DNA of 64,000 nucleotides from Hymenopus coronatus (lineage: Eukaryota > Arthropoda > Insecta > Mantodea > Hymenopodidae): assembly GCA_030762935.1 (NCBI GenBank), contig CM060883.1, forward strand, positions 98,580,501-98,644,500. The letters are read 5' to 3'. Under the pieces are notes generated by a model. The model ran no database searches. It worked only from the letters and a program-made list of their open reading frames with translations, and was not told the DNA's origin. The translations under genes and the position numbers were made by a program. Positions 1-12,275 of the stretch are shown one piece after another. Numbering within the stretch: position 1 is the stretch's first letter; each line of letters opens with the position of its first letter.

Positions 1-3000
1 TGAGTGGCAGATGGAGACAACAGTTATGGGGAGTTGTGTAGCAGGAAACTGTTATTCTGTGCTTGCAACACAAACACAATGTCCAATATGGAGTGGCAGA
101 TGGAGACAACAGTTTAGGGGAGTTGTGTAGCAGGAAACTGTTATTCTGTGCTTGCAACACAAACACAATGTCCAATATGGAGTGGCAGATGGAGACAACA
201 GTTTAGGGGAGTTGTGTAGCAGGAAACTGTTATTCTGTGCTTGCAACACAAACACAATGTCCAATGTGAGTGGCTGCTGGAGACAACAGTTTAGGGGAGT
301 TCTGTAGCAGGAAACTGTTATTCTGTGCTTGCAACACAAACACAATGTCCAATGTGAGTGGCAGATGGAGACAACAGTTTAGGGGAGTTGTGTAGCAGGA
401 AACTGTTATTCTGTGCTTGCAACACAAACACAATGTCCAATGTGAGTGGCTGCTGGAGACAACAGTTTAGGGCAGTTCTGTAGCAGGAAACTGTTATTCT
501 GTGCTTGCAACACAAACACAATGTCCAATATGGAGTGGCAGATGGAGACAACAGTTTAGGGGAGTTGTGTAGCAGGAAACTGTTATTCTGTGCTTGCAAC
601 ACAAACACAATATCGAATGTGAGTGGCAGATGGAGACAACAGTTTAGGGGAGTTGTGTAGCAGGAAACTGTTATTCTGTGCTTGTAACACAAACACAATG
701 TCCAATGTGAGTGGCAGATGGAGACAACAGTTTAGGGGAGTTCTGTAGCGGAAACTGTTATTCTGTGCTTGCAACACAAACACAATGTCCAATGTGGAGT
801 GGCTGCTGGAGACAACAGTTTAGGGGAGTTGTGTAGCAGGAAACTGTTATTCTGTGCTTGCAACACAAACACAATATCCAATGTGGAGTGGCTGCTGGAG
901 ACAACAGTTTAGGGGAGTTGTGTAGCAGGAAACTGTTATTCTGTGATTGCAACACAAACACAATGTCCAATGTGAGTGGCAGATGGAGACAACAGTTTAG
1001 GGGAGTTGTGTAGCAGGAATATGTTATTCTGTGCTTGCAACACAAACACAATGTCCAATGTGAGTGGCTGCTGGAGACAGTTTAGGGGAGTTGTGTAGCA
1101 GGAAACTGTTATTCTGTGCTTGCAACACAAACACAATGTCGAATGTGAGTGGCAGATGGAGACAACAGTTATGGGGAGTTGTGTAGCAGGAAACTGTTAT
1201 TCTGTGCTTGCAACACAAACACAATGTCCAATATGGAGTGGCAGATGGAGACAACAGTTTAGGGGAGTTGTGTAGCAGGAAACTGTTATTCTGTGCTTGC
1301 AACACAAACACGATGTCCAATATGGAGTGGCAGATGGAGACAACAGTTTAGGGGAGTTCTGTAGCAGGAAACTGTTATTCTGTGCTTGCAACACAAACAC
1401 AATGTCCAATGTGAGTGGCTGCTGGAGACAACAGTTTAGGGGAGTTCTGTAGCAGGAAACTGTTATTCTGTGCTTGCAACACAAACACAATGTCCAATGT
1501 GAGTGGCAGATGGAGACAACAGTTTAGGGGAGTTGTGTAGCAGGAAACTGTTATTCTGTGCTTGCAACACAAACACAATGTCCAATGTGGAGTGGCTGCT
1601 GGAGACAACAGTTTAGGGGAGTTGTGTAGCAGGAAACTGTTATTCTGTGCTTGCAACACAAACACAATATCGAATGTGAGTGGCAGATGGAGACAACAGT
1701 TTAGGGGAGTTCTGTAGCAGGAAACTGTTATTCTGTGCATGTAACACAAACTCAATGTCCAATGTGAGTGGCAGATGGAGACAACAGTTTAGGGGAGTTC
1801 TGTAGCGGAAACTGTTATTCTGTGCTTGCAACACAAACACAATGTCCAATTTAGAGTGGCTGCTGGAGACAACAGTTTAGGGGAGTTGTGTAGCAGGAAA
1901 CTGTTATTCTGTGCTTGTAACACAAACACAATGTCCAATGTGGAGTGGCTGCTGGAGACAACAGTTTAGGGGAGTTGTGTAGCAGGAAACTGTTATTCTG
2001 TGCTTGCAACACAAACACAATATCCAATGTGGAGTGGCTGCTGGAGACAACAGTTTAGGGGAGTTGTGTAGCAGGAAACTGTTATTCTGTGATTGCAACA
2101 CAAACACAATGTCGAATGTGAGTGGCACATGGAGACAACAGTTTAGGGCAGTTCTGTAGCAGGAAACTGTTATTCTGTGCTTGCAACACAAACACAATGT
2201 GGAGTGGCTGCTGGAGACAACAGTTTAGGGGAGTTCTGTAGCAGGAAACTGTTATTCTGTGCTTGCAACACAAACACAATGTGGAGTGGCTGCTGGAGAT
2301 AACAGTTTAGGGGAGTTGTGTAGCAGGAAACTGTTATTCTGTGCTTGCAACACAAACACAATGTCCAATGTGAGTGGCAGATGGAGACAACAGTTTAGGG
2401 GAGTTGTGTAGCAGGAAACTGTTATTCTGTGCTTGCGACACAAACACAATGTCGAATGTGAGTGGCTGCTGGAGACAACAGTTTAGGGGAGTTCTGTAGC
2501 AGGAAACTGTTATTCTGTGCTTGCAACACAAACACAATGTCCAATGTGAGTGGCTGCTGGAGACAACAGTTTAGGGGAGTTGTGTAGCAGGAAACTGTTA
2601 TTCTGTGCTTGCAACACAAACACAATGTCCAATGTGAGTGGCAGATGGAGACAACAGTTTAGGGGAGAATGTGATTGGCAGATGGAGACAACAGTTATGG
2701 GGAGTTGTGTAGCAGGAAACTGTTATTCTGTGCTTGCAACACAAACACAATGTCCAATATGGAGTGGCAGATGGAGACAACAGTTTAGGGGAGTTGTGTA
2801 GCAGGAAACTGTTATTCTGTGCTTGCAACACAAACACAATGTCCAATATGGAGTGGCAGATGGAGACAACAGTTTAGGGGAGTTGTGTAGCAGGAAACTG
2901 TTATTCTGTGCTTGCAACACAAACACAATGTCCAATGTGAGTGGCTGCTGGAGACAACAGTTTAGGGGAGTTCTGTAGCAGGAAACTGTTATTCTGTGCT

Positions 3001-5134
3001 TGCAACACAAACACAATGTCCAATGTGAGTGGCAGATGGAGACAACAGTTTAGGGGAGTTGTGTAGCAGGAAACTGTTATTCTGTGCTTGCAACACAAAC
3101 ACAATGTCCAATGTGAGTGGCTGCTGGAGACAACAGTTTAGGGCAGTTCTGTAGCAGGAAACTGTTATTCTGTGCTTGCAACACAAACACAATGTCCAAT
3201 ATGGAGAGGCAGATGGAGACAACAGTTTAGGGGAGTTGTGTAGCAGGAAACTGTTATTCTGTGCTTGCAACACAAACACAATGTCCAATGTGGAGTGGCT
3301 GCTGGAGACAACAGTTTAGGGGAGTTGTGTAGCAGGAAACTGTTATTCTGTGCTTGCAACACAAACACAATATCGAATGTGAGTGGCAGATGGAGACAAC
3401 AGTTTAGGGGAGTTGTGTAGCAGGAAACTGTTATTCTGTGCTTGTAACACAAACACAATGTCCAATGTGGAGTGGCTGCTGGAGACAACAGTTTAGGGGA
3501 GTTGTGTAGCAGGAAACTGTTATTCTGTGCTTGCAACACAAACACAATATCCAATGTGGAGTGGCTGCTGGAGACAACAGTTTAGGGGAGTTGTGTAGCA
3601 GGAAACTGTTATTCTGTGATTGCAACACAAACACAATGTCGAATGTGAGTGGCACATGGAGACAACAGTTTAGGGCAGTTCTGTAGCAGGAAACTGTTAT
3701 TCTGTGCTTGCAACACAAACACAATGTGGAGTGGCTGCTGGAGATAACAGTTTAGGGGAGTTGTGTAGCAGGAAACTGTTATTCTGTGCTTGCAACACAA
3801 ACACAATGTCCAATGTGAGTGGCAGATGGAGACAACAGTTTAGGGGAGTTGTGTAGCAGGAAACTGTTATTCTGTGCTTGCGACACAAACACAATGTCGA
3901 ATGTGAGTGGCTGCTGGAGACAACAGTTTAGGGGAGTTCTGTAGCAGGAAACTGTTATTCTGTGCTTGCAACACAAACACAATGTCCAATGTGAGTGGCT
4001 GCTGGAGACAGTTTAGGGGAGTTGTGATGCAGGAAACTGTTATTCTGTGCTTGTAACACAAACACAATGTCCAATGTGAGTGGCAGATGGAGACAACAGT
4101 TTAGGGGAGTTGTGTAGCAGGAAACTGTTATTCTGTGCTTGCAACACAAACACAATGTCCAATGTGAGTGGCTGCTGGAGACAACAGTTTAGGGCAGTTC
4201 TGTAGCAGGAAACTGTTATTCTGTGCTTGCAACACAAACACAATGTCCAATATGGAGTGGCAGATGGAGACAACAGTTTAGGGGAGTTGTGTAGCAGGAA
4301 ACTGTTATTCTGTGCTTGCAACACAAACACAATGTCCAATGTGGAGTGGCTGCTGGAGACAACAGTTTAGGGGAGATGTGTAGCAGGAAACTGATATTCT
4401 GTGCTTGCAACACAAACACAATGTCCAATGTGGAGTGGCTGCTGGAGACAACAGTTTAGGGGAGTTGTGTAGCAGGAAACTGTTATTCTGTGCTTGCAAC
4501 ACAAACACAATGTCGAATGTGAGTGGCAGATGGAGACAACAGTTTATAGAAGTTCTGTAGCAGGAAACTGTTATTCTGTGCTTGCAACACAAACACAATG
4601 TCCAATGTGAGTGGCAGATGGAGACAACAGTTTATGGGAGTTGTGTAGCAGGAAACTGTTATTCTGTGCTTGCAACACAAACACAATGTCCAATGTGAGT
4701 GGCTGCTGGAGACAACAGTTTAGGGCAGTTCTGTAGCAGGAAACTGTTATTCTGTGCTTGCAACACAAACACAATGTCCAATATGGAGTGGCAGATGGAG
4801 ACAACAGTTTAGGGGAGTTGTGTAGCAGGAAACTGTTATTCTGTGCTTGCAACACAAACACAATGTCCAATGTGGAGTGGCTGCTGGAGACAACAGTTTA
4901 GGGGAGTTGTGTAGCAGGAAACTGTTATTCTGTGCTTGCAACACAAACACAATATCGAATGTGAGTGGCAGATGGAGACAACAGTTTAGGGGAGTTCTGT
5001 AGCAGGAAACTGTTATTCTGTGCATGTAACACAAACTCAATGTCCAATGTGAGTGGCAGATGGAGACAACAGTTTAGGGGAGTTCTGTAGCGGAAACTGT
5101 TATTCTGTGCTTGCAACACAAACACAATGTCCAA
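1..5134. repeat. Higher-order duplications inside satellite 1
   Basis: Blocks of several units recur with the same variant pattern. Positions about 52-430 recur near 2723-3104 (offset 2671). Positions 1904-2197 recur at 3431-3724 (offset 1527); further along the same block the offset becomes 1445, showing loss of one 82-bp unit. Positions 1640-1849 recur at 4925-5134 (offset 3285). These offsets fit unequal exchange between whole blocks. Collapse or duplication during assembly is an alternative explanation. Confidence 0.75.
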
Positions 5135-6709
5135 TTTAGAGTGGCTGCTGGAGACAACAGTTTAGGGGAGTTGTGTAGCAGGAAACTGTTATTCTGTGCT
5201 TGCAACACAAACACAATATCCAATGTGGAGTGGCTGCTGGAGACAACAGTTATGGGGAGTTGTGTAGCAGGAAACTGTTATTCTGTGCTTGCAACACAAA
5301 CACAATGTCCAATGTGAGTGGCAGATGGAGACAACAGTTTAGGGGAGTTGTGTAGCAGGAAACTGTTATTCTGTGCTTGCAACACAAACACAATGTCCAA
5401 TGTGGAGTGGCTGCTGGAGACAACAGTTTAGGGGAGTTGTGTAGCAGGAAACTGTTATTCTGTGCTTGCAACACAAACACAATGTCGAATGTGAGTGGCT
5501 GCTGGAGACAACAGTTTAGGGGAGTTCTGTAGCAGGAAACTGTTATTCTGTGTTTGCAACACAAACACAATGTGGAGTGGCTGCTGGAGACAACAGTTTA
5601 GGGCAGTTCTGTAGCAGGAAACTGTTATTCTGTGCTTGCAACACAAACACAATGTCCAATATGGAGTGGCAGATGGAGACAACAGTTTAGGGGAGTTGTG
5701 TAGCTGGAAACTGTTATTCTGTGCTTGCAACACAAACACCATGTCCAATGTGAGTGGCTGCTGGAGACAACAGTTTAGGGGAGTTGTGTAGCAGGAAACT
5801 GTTATTCTGTGCTTGCAACACAAACACAATGTCCAATGTGAGTGGCTGCTGGAGACAACAGTTTAGGGGAGTTGTGTAGCAGGAAACTGTTATTCTGTGC
5901 TTGCAACACAAACACAATGTTCAATGTGAGTGGCTGCTGGAGACAACAGTTTAGGGGAGTTGTGTAGCAGGAAACTGTTATTCTGTGCTTGCAACACAAA
6001 CACAATGTCCAATGTGAGTGGCTGCTGGAGACAACAGTTTAGGGGAGTTGTGTAGCAGGAAACTGTTATTCTGTGCTTGCAACACAAACACAATGTTCAA
6101 TGTGAATGGCTGCTGGAGACAACAGTTTAGGGGAGTTGTGTAGCAGGAAACTGTTATTCTGTGCTTGCAACACAAACACAATGTTCAATGTGAGTGGCTG
6201 CTGGAGACAACAGTTTAGGGGAGTTGTGTAGCAGGAAACTGTTATTCTGTGCTTGCAACACAAACACAATGTCGAATGTGAGTGGCTGCTGGAGACAACA
6301 GTTTAGGGGAGTTGTGTAGCAGGAAACTGTTATTCTGTGCTTGCAACACAAACACAATGTTCAATGTGAGTGGCTGCTGGAGACAACAGTTTAGGGGAGT
6401 TGTGTAGCAGGAAACTGTTATTCTGTGCTTGCAACACAAACACAATGTCCAATGTGAGTGGCTGCTGGAGTCAACAGTTTAGGGGAGTTGTGTAGAAGGA
6501 AACTGTTATTCTGTGCTTGCAACATAAACACCATGTCCAATGTGAGTGGCTGCTGGAGACAACAGTTTAGGGGAGTTGTGTAGCAGGAAACTGTTATTCT
6601 GTGCTTGCAACACAAACACAATGTTCAATGTGAGTGGCTGCTGGAGACAACAGTTTAGGGGAGTTGTGTAGCAGGAAACTGTTATTCTGTGCTTGCAACA
6701 CAAACACAA
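1..6709. repeat. 88-bp tandem satellite (satellite 1), left end outside window
   Basis: About 75 head-to-tail copies of an 88-bp unit (82- and 89-bp variants) run from the window edge to 6709, where the sequence changes abruptly. Units differ mainly at three places: GCAGATGG versus GCTGCTGG, GTTGTGTAG versus GTTCTGTAG, and the CCAATGTG/CCAATATG/CGAATGTG junction. Each unit holds an 8-bp dyad, AACAGTTT and AAACTGTT with a 19-base spacer (108-115 and 135-142). Copies from about 5714 to 6700 are the most uniform. All reading frames here are repeat translations with no coding meaning. I recognise no known satellite family. Confidence 0.95.
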
Positions 6710-6824
6710 TAAGCAACTTTCCCACACTCAATGTTTCCATTTTAGATTTAATTCTTGAGCGCCTTGTGTAATGATGCGGCAGAGGATGATGTATAGCACT
6801 TCGCTTCACGATATCAGCGCTTAA

Positions 6825-7906
6825 AAAATCTGAATAGCCTGCATTCACATGGCTTTCTCTACGTCTGTGTAACAAGCTTATTCATGCTGATTGGGATAAA
6901 CATTTAACAGAAACGGTCTTATTACTTGCTTACTTATAAGTAGAAGGGAAATAAGGGAATGCTCTAAGCTAAAGCGATAGTCAAATGTTTTAAAATGCAT
7001 TTGCTATGGGGTTGGCATCCAATTCTTCGCGTGCCCAAGCGTTGACAAGTTCCCGTATGAGAAAAGTTTCGAAAACATCCAACTAAAAGAAAAAAACGTA
7101 TATAACATAAATTGTGTTTTAACGAGATGTACATTTTTTGTGCAGTAAACTCTCGTCTATCCCTTTCTGTTTAGCAGTTATGTAAAAGGGAATGAAAATC
7201 AACCAGAATAAAGAGGTGTTCATTTTATTTGTCATGCATATATCTTTTAACATAAGATATATTAATGAAAATCTTTGAGCTATTTTTGAGAAAATAACAA
7301 TTTTTTCCACATAAACGGTAGTTTCAGTTGGGGGCATTTTCTTGAAAATCTATGTGACGCATCCTTGCAAGATACTCAGTTAAATCACCAAGTTTGGAGT
7401 TAAACGGACTTTCCGTTATTTGAGTTGTACTACACACAGACGCACAAATGAAATGGCGTCTTATTTATGAACGCTCTTTAACTGCTGTGATTCTCAGCGT
7501 TCCATTCTATACTGGGTGTGTTAAAGACCGCTTAATTTTGCTCAAAGGCCTGTCTATCAGGCTTGAGGTTCTTTTACGTGCCGTAGATTTACGACACGGG
7601 ACCAACAGCTTTACTTCCTTTCCGAAGGAAGCCATACTAAGGAATTTTACGCCCGAAAAGAATCCATCGTCCTCCGCCGGGTTTGAACCCGCGACTTTTG
7701 GTATATGAAGTTAGTATGGTAACCATTACACCACGGAGGGCGACACACACATACACATGGAAATTTTTCTAAAAATGCTCTTCTTTTGTATTCAGTGGGT
7801 CTCAAAACATATATTGTTTCAGTGAAATCTCTGTATTGAGTTTTTGGGTGCAATACAATACCTTCTCTATACACTATGTACATAGTGCGTGTAGGGAAAG
7901 TAAAAA
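6825..7906 (-). mobile_element. Family A non-autonomous repeat, copy 1 (interrupted by a SINE)
   Basis: Family A is an 800-850 bp AT-rich dispersed repeat. It is recognised by one end carrying AAAAATCTGATGTG then CATGACTTTCTCTA, the other end carrying GTAGAGAAAGTAAAA next to an imperfect palindrome centred on ATGTACAT, and internal landmarks such as the motif near 7350-7370 (GTGACGCATCC). It encodes nothing recognisable. CTTTCTCTAC and GTAGAGAAAG lie in inverted orientation near the two ends, so a TIR-type non-autonomous DNA element is likely. This copy is split by the SINE at 7448-7743. The last five bases overlap the start of the next copy. Confidence 0.75.
7448..7743 (-). mobile_element. 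tRNA-derived SINE inserted in Family A copy 1
   Basis: The head (minus strand, about 7739 to 7671) has pol III box A TGGTGTAATGG (7723-7733), box B GGTTCAAACCC (7679-7689), and a 6-bp acceptor-like stem CCTCCG/CGGAGG closing 69 bases. The body at about 7565-7640 contains TTCCTTCGGAAAGGAAGT and CCCGTGTCG. From memory this resembles the conserved central domain of several metazoan SINE families (Nin-DC type). The family assignment is inference. It sits inside the CA tract of a Family A copy. I could not define a clean target-site duplication. The short open frame across it (SAGFEPATFG-like) is typical of SINE translation and is not a gene. Confidence 0.7.
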
Positions 7907-8420
7907 TCTGATGTGTTACACTCATATGACTTTCTCAACTGGTCTAGAAACAGACTTGTTACAAAAGATTATTCTTCTTTCTGCGCCACGCTAATGTTTT
8001 CCTAATAAGTACAAGGGAACTAAAGCAATGAGCTCTGTTTTTAAAGCTGTCGTTATGCGAGTGTCATTGCAAATCGCTTCTTTGCTTGGCCAGGAGTAGA
8101 AACACGGACACGTCCTGTCTGCGGAGCGTATAAGTATTTTAAAATTGAAACCAGTAACAATGAATATCTTGGACACGGTCAACTCTACAACAAAAATTCA
8201 TATGACATAAATTGTGTGTTTTAACGAGATCTACATTTTTTGTGTACGGTTTGATCTTACCGATTAACCGCTAAGCAAAATTCTGCAAACAGCAACCAGA
8301 ACAAAGTGCTCTTCAGAGGCTATTCCCAGAAGATTCAAAATATGCGTTGTGAATAACTTTAATATACGGTATTTTAATGTAAATCGTTTGAGCCATTTTT
8401 GAGAAAAACGTTTTCAATTT
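7902..8420 (-). mobile_element. Family A copy 2, truncated
   Basis: Starts with AAAAATCTGATGTG directly overlapping the end of copy 1, so the two lie head to tail. It runs through the usual interior to AGCCATTTTTGAGAAAA and stops, abutting copy 3 in the opposite orientation. The CA tract and ATGTACAT palindrome end are missing. Confidence 0.7.
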
Positions 8421-9285
8421 TTAATTTCTCTATACGTACTATGTACATAATGTATAGAGAAGGTACTGTATTGCACCCAATAACCTGATATAGAGATTTC
8501 ACTGGAAAAATATATGTTTTGGGTCACCCTGAAACCAAAAAAAAAAAAAGCGTTTTTGGAAAAAGGTCCGTGTGTGTGTCTGTGGACAGTATAGCTCAAA
8601 AACGAAAAGACCATTAAATAACAAACTTGCTATTTAAGTTGGATATCTTGCAAGGATGCGCCACGAAGATTTTCAAGAAAATCCCCACACCGCTAACTAC
8701 CCTTTTCATGGAACTTTTTCGAAAATTTTGATTTTCTCAAAAATGGATCTAACGATTTTGATTAAAATATCACATTTTAAAGATATTTACCTCACAAATA
8801 AAATTTATATTTTGAATTTCTGTGAATAGCCTCCGAAGACTACTTTATTCTGAATGAATTTTACGGAAGTTTGCATAACTGCTAAACTGTAAGAGATAGA
8901 CAAAAATTTACCATACAAAAAATGTAGAGCACATTAAAACACACAATTTATGTGCTATACATTTTTTCCTGGAGTTGATCATTTTTTAGATATTCTTTGA
9001 TTTTGGTTTCAGCTTTAAAAACCTACTTTTCTATTACAGGAATGTGTCAACTTCTATCCATACAAACAAAGGAATTTCAGACACAACAACCAGCTTTTGA
9101 CTATCACTTTAACCAATGGTACTCCCTTATTTCGCTTCTACTTAAAATGAAGCAAGTAATAAGACAATTTTTGCTAATTTTTTCTCGATTAGCATGAAGT
9201 AAATAGAAGCAAAAGGTTTCTAACAATAATTTGTTGCAGAGATGTAGAGAAAGTCATGTGAATGGAACACATAAGATCTTTTAAA
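8421..9285 (+). mobile_element. Family A copy 3, near full length
   Basis: Begins at the palindrome end (TTTCTCTATACGTACTATG at 8425), followed by the GGTCCGTGTGTGTGTCTGTG tract and AAGGATGCGCCACGAAGATT, then ends with GATGTAGAGAAAGTCATGTG and ATGGAACACATAAGAT. It is one of the best copies for a consensus. There is no coding capacity. Confidence 0.75.
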
Positions 9286-9305
9286 AAGGATCGTGGGTGT
9301 GTGTG

Positions 9306-9340
<35 letters not shown>

Positions 9341-9975
9341 GTCTGTGGACAGCATAGCCCCAAAACGAAAAGACCGTTAAATACCAAATTTGGTATTTAG
9401 GATGCGACACAAAGATTTTCAATAAAATCCCCCCACCCCCAACAACACTTTATATGGAACATTTTTCGAACATATTGATTTTCTCAAAAATGGCTCTAAC
9501 GATTTTGATTAAAATATGGCATATTAAAGATATTTACCTGACAAATAAAATGTATATCTTGTATTTTCTGGAATGGCCTCTGAAGACTACTTTATTCTGG
9601 ATGAATTTTACGGAATTTTGCATAACTGCTAAACCGTGAGAGATGGACAAAAATTTACCAGAGAAAAAATGTAGAACACGTTAAAACACACACTTCATGT
9701 TATATACATTTTTTGCTTTGAAAAACTTATACTTTTCTCATATAGGAATTTGTCAGCTCGTGTCTATGCAAACAAAGGAACTTCAGTTACTTAGCAACCA
9801 GCTTTTGGTTATCACTTTAACCTATGCTACTCCCTTATTTAGTTTTGCTTTCAAGGAAACAAATAATAAGACTATTTCTGCTAATTTTTTCGATTGGAAC
9901 GAATTAAATGGAATAATTTGTTGCAGAGATGTAGAGAAATCATGCGAATGGAACACATCAGATTTTTTCCCCTTG
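9283..9975 (+). mobile_element. Family A copy 4, palindrome end missing
   Basis: Follows copy 3 in the same orientation but begins at the GT tract. It contains ATGCGACACAAAGATTTTC and ends GATGTAGAGAAATCATGCG with ATGGAACACATCAGATTTTT. The GT tract is expanded here (see 9291-9342). Confidence 0.7.
9291..9342. repeat. (GT)n microsatellite in Family A copy 4
   Basis: About 50 bp of almost pure GT/TG at the site where other Family A copies have only a few GT pairs. It shows that this internal tract is prone to expansion, which bears on the 2.8-kb CA array at 44449. Confidence 0.9.
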
Positions 9976-10252
9976 TAACGGGAAGTTTGGGTTGGAGGGA
10001 TTTTCTTGAAAATTTTCTTATCGCATCCTTGGAAGATAATAAACTTAAATACCAGGTTTGGTATATAACAGTCTTTTAGCTTTTGAGCTATTTTTCCACA
10101 GGCACACTCGTGGATCTTTTTCTAAAAATACTTTTTTTTTATTTAGTTCCGAAGGTCTCAAAATATATTTCGGGTGAAATCTCAAAAACAAATTTTTGGA
10201 TGGAATGCAATACCTTTTCTATACACTATGGTACATGTAGAGAAAGTAAAAA
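9976..10252 (-). mobile_element. Family A fragment, copy 5
   Basis: Minus-oriented fragment from ATTTTCTTGAAAATTTTC through the CA region to GCAATACCTTTTCTATACAC and TGTAGAGAAAGTAAAAA. It lacks the distal half. It borders copy 4 in opposite orientation. Confidence 0.65.
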
Positions 10253-10744
10253 TGTGAATAACAATGTTAGGGGCCACTTATGCTCTGGCGAGTTCCGTCT
10301 GTAAACTCCAAAAGCCTTTCTGGGAAGGTTAGTGTTTTATTTTATCCGACGTCACTACCTAAGTCCATTAGAGCTCAACTTTTATTTTCTTTTGATCTGG
10401 CTTTAGTGCTTAGAAATTCCTAAGCCAGAGAGCACGGGACCGCTTATGCAGTTTCACTTTAAAATATTGTTCACAGTTTGCTACATTACGCTCTTTTAGC
10501 AGCACTTTCTATCTAAAAACGCAAATTTAGGAGTTAGCCCTAATAGGTTTTAAGGAGAATGTTGCAAAAGATCGGTAATATCGAACGATGGTGAAATGAT
10601 CTCGTGGTCCATGGAGCTTAAAGTTACTCGACATTGGTCTTCTCAAGACAAGGGAAAACCTTACCCTAAGCGAACTCACAAGGTGTTGAATGTGAGGCAG
10701 ACACGCGGTGTTGTAAATAATCGTGGATATGTCGAGCATCACCA
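10253..10744. other. Unassigned non-repetitive spacer
   Basis: No reliable gene or repeat seen. Mixed base composition. Short reading frames (for example minus strand 10527-10745) match nothing I recognise. Confidence 0.5.
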
Positions 10745-12115
10745 TTAGGCAGACGATTTAACAATAACGAAAGATATAAAACTGCATTTAATTGTCATTG
10801 CTATCAAGGTATTTGTCACGTGCCACCGCTGAAGATCTGATGTCACTGTCACTTTGAGGTCTTCATGGCAGGGAAATCTTTCCCATCCAAAGTGAAACAA
10901 TGGCTTTTCTTAATTCTTTTATCAACATTTGCTTTCAACTGCTCCATAACGATTGATGAACTTCCACTCCGGTCTTTATCGTACACCGAAATCTTTTCCT
11001 TGATTACTCGTGAATTCTGCGGCATTTCCTCATTGAAGATTCGTTCATTGCATTATCACTATACACTTGTCTATAAAATTGGATTGATCGAACATATTGT
11101 GCATTCAAAAACACGAGTAAGTTCTTTGGCGGTAGAGAAGTATAACATCAACATTGAAGAGTCTGATGTGTCACACTTTCTCTAGCTGCTCTACAAACTT
11201 CTTACAAAAGATAATTCTTCTTTCAACAGCTGCAATCGAGAAAAACATTAGCAGAATTTAATGCTTAGTTCCTTAAGTAAACTGGAATACACTAGGCAAA
11301 AGTGATGGTCAAATGTTTCAAAAGCTGTCGTTATGCGATTGTCATTGCAATTCTTTGCTTGTGCAGGAGTAGAACAAAAGAAAAATGGACACTTCCATCT
11401 GAGAAAAGTGTAAGTACTTCACAATTCAAACTAGTAACAAGGAATATCTCGAAAACGGTAAGCTCCACGAGCAAAAACATATAACGTAATTTGTGTATTT
11501 TAACAAGATCTACATTTTTATTTAGTAAGTATTTGGCTATCTCTTACGGTTTACTAGTTAGGCCAAATTAAGCAAAATTCATCCACAATAAACAGGTCTT
11601 TAGAAGCTATTCCCAGAAAGTTCAAGATATACATTTTATTTCGGATATAATAGCTGCAATATACGGAATTTTAATAAAAATCGTTAGTGATTTTTAAGAA
11701 AATAATTTTTTTCGAATTTTTTTCCATGTGTAGGTAGTGTATGGTGGGGGGATTTTTTTTTTAAATCTTCGTGTCGCATCTTTGGAAGATACCAAACCTA
11801 AATACTAAGCTGGTATTTAACGGTCTTTTCGTCTACACACCATACGCACACAGACACGGACCTTTTTTAAAAACAAAATTTCGGACTCAGGAGACCCCAA
11901 AACATGTATTTCCAGTGAAATCTTGACATGGAATTTTTTGGTGGAATACAATACCTTCTCTATCCCTGTGTACATTGTATATACGGGGCTAGAAAAAGTA
12001 AAAAGCGGTACTACGTGACAAAAATACCTTGATAGCAATGAGGATTAGAGTAAGGTAGTGTAACGTCGTTAGTGTAAGTTATGCCAAATGGTATTTGACT
12101 TTCTTAGGTGAAACG
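10745..12115 (+). mobile_element. Family B TIR element, copy 1, with a Family A copy nested inside
   Basis: Left arm about 10790-10825 (TTGCTATCAAGGTATTTGTC) and right arm about 12008-12050 (the inverse, ATACCTTGATAGCAATGAGG) are inverted repeats. The interior 10860-11130 is homologous to the minus strand of 32816-33118; short frames in both begin MAGKSFPSK and share SITIDE, with no known protein domain. A Family A copy (11160-12003) splits the element, so Family B is the older insertion here. It looks like a MITE of about 0.5 kb before interruption. Confidence 0.65.
11160..12003 (-). mobile_element. Family A copy 6, nested in Family B
   Basis: Starts TCTGATGTGTCACACTTTCTC, contains TCTTCGTGTCGCATC, and ends AGAAAAAGTAAAAA after a degenerate palindrome. 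Flanks on both sides are Family B sequence. Length about 844 bp, close to full length. Confidence 0.7.
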
Positions 12116-12275
12116 CCCCTCAGAACGAGTGATGAAGACCAGTTGGTTTTGGTTCTACTGTTGTACAATCTGTCCGTTATAGTTTCTTTGTTGGCTTAGC
12201 AGGTAATGTAGCTATTAAATCCTCAAAGGCACATTCTACCAACTATCACCAGAGAAGAAACCAGCAGAAATTATT
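12116..12275. other. Short spacer without recognised features
   Basis: Between the Family B element and the next Family A copy. Nothing recognised. Confidence 0.5.

Noticed and set aside
7671..7739. tRNA gene on the minus strand
   Set aside because: Box A, box B and an acceptor-like stem exist, but the T-stem has a mismatch, the D and anticodon arms fold poorly, and a SINE body follows. It is a tRNA-derived SINE head.
10865..11185. 106-codon frame with a hydrophobic start (MAGKSFPSK...), possible secreted protein
   Set aside because: The same sequence recurs in a Family B repeat at 32816-33118, where the frame runs into an inverted repeat. It shows no conserved domain and is best explained as non-coding element sequence.
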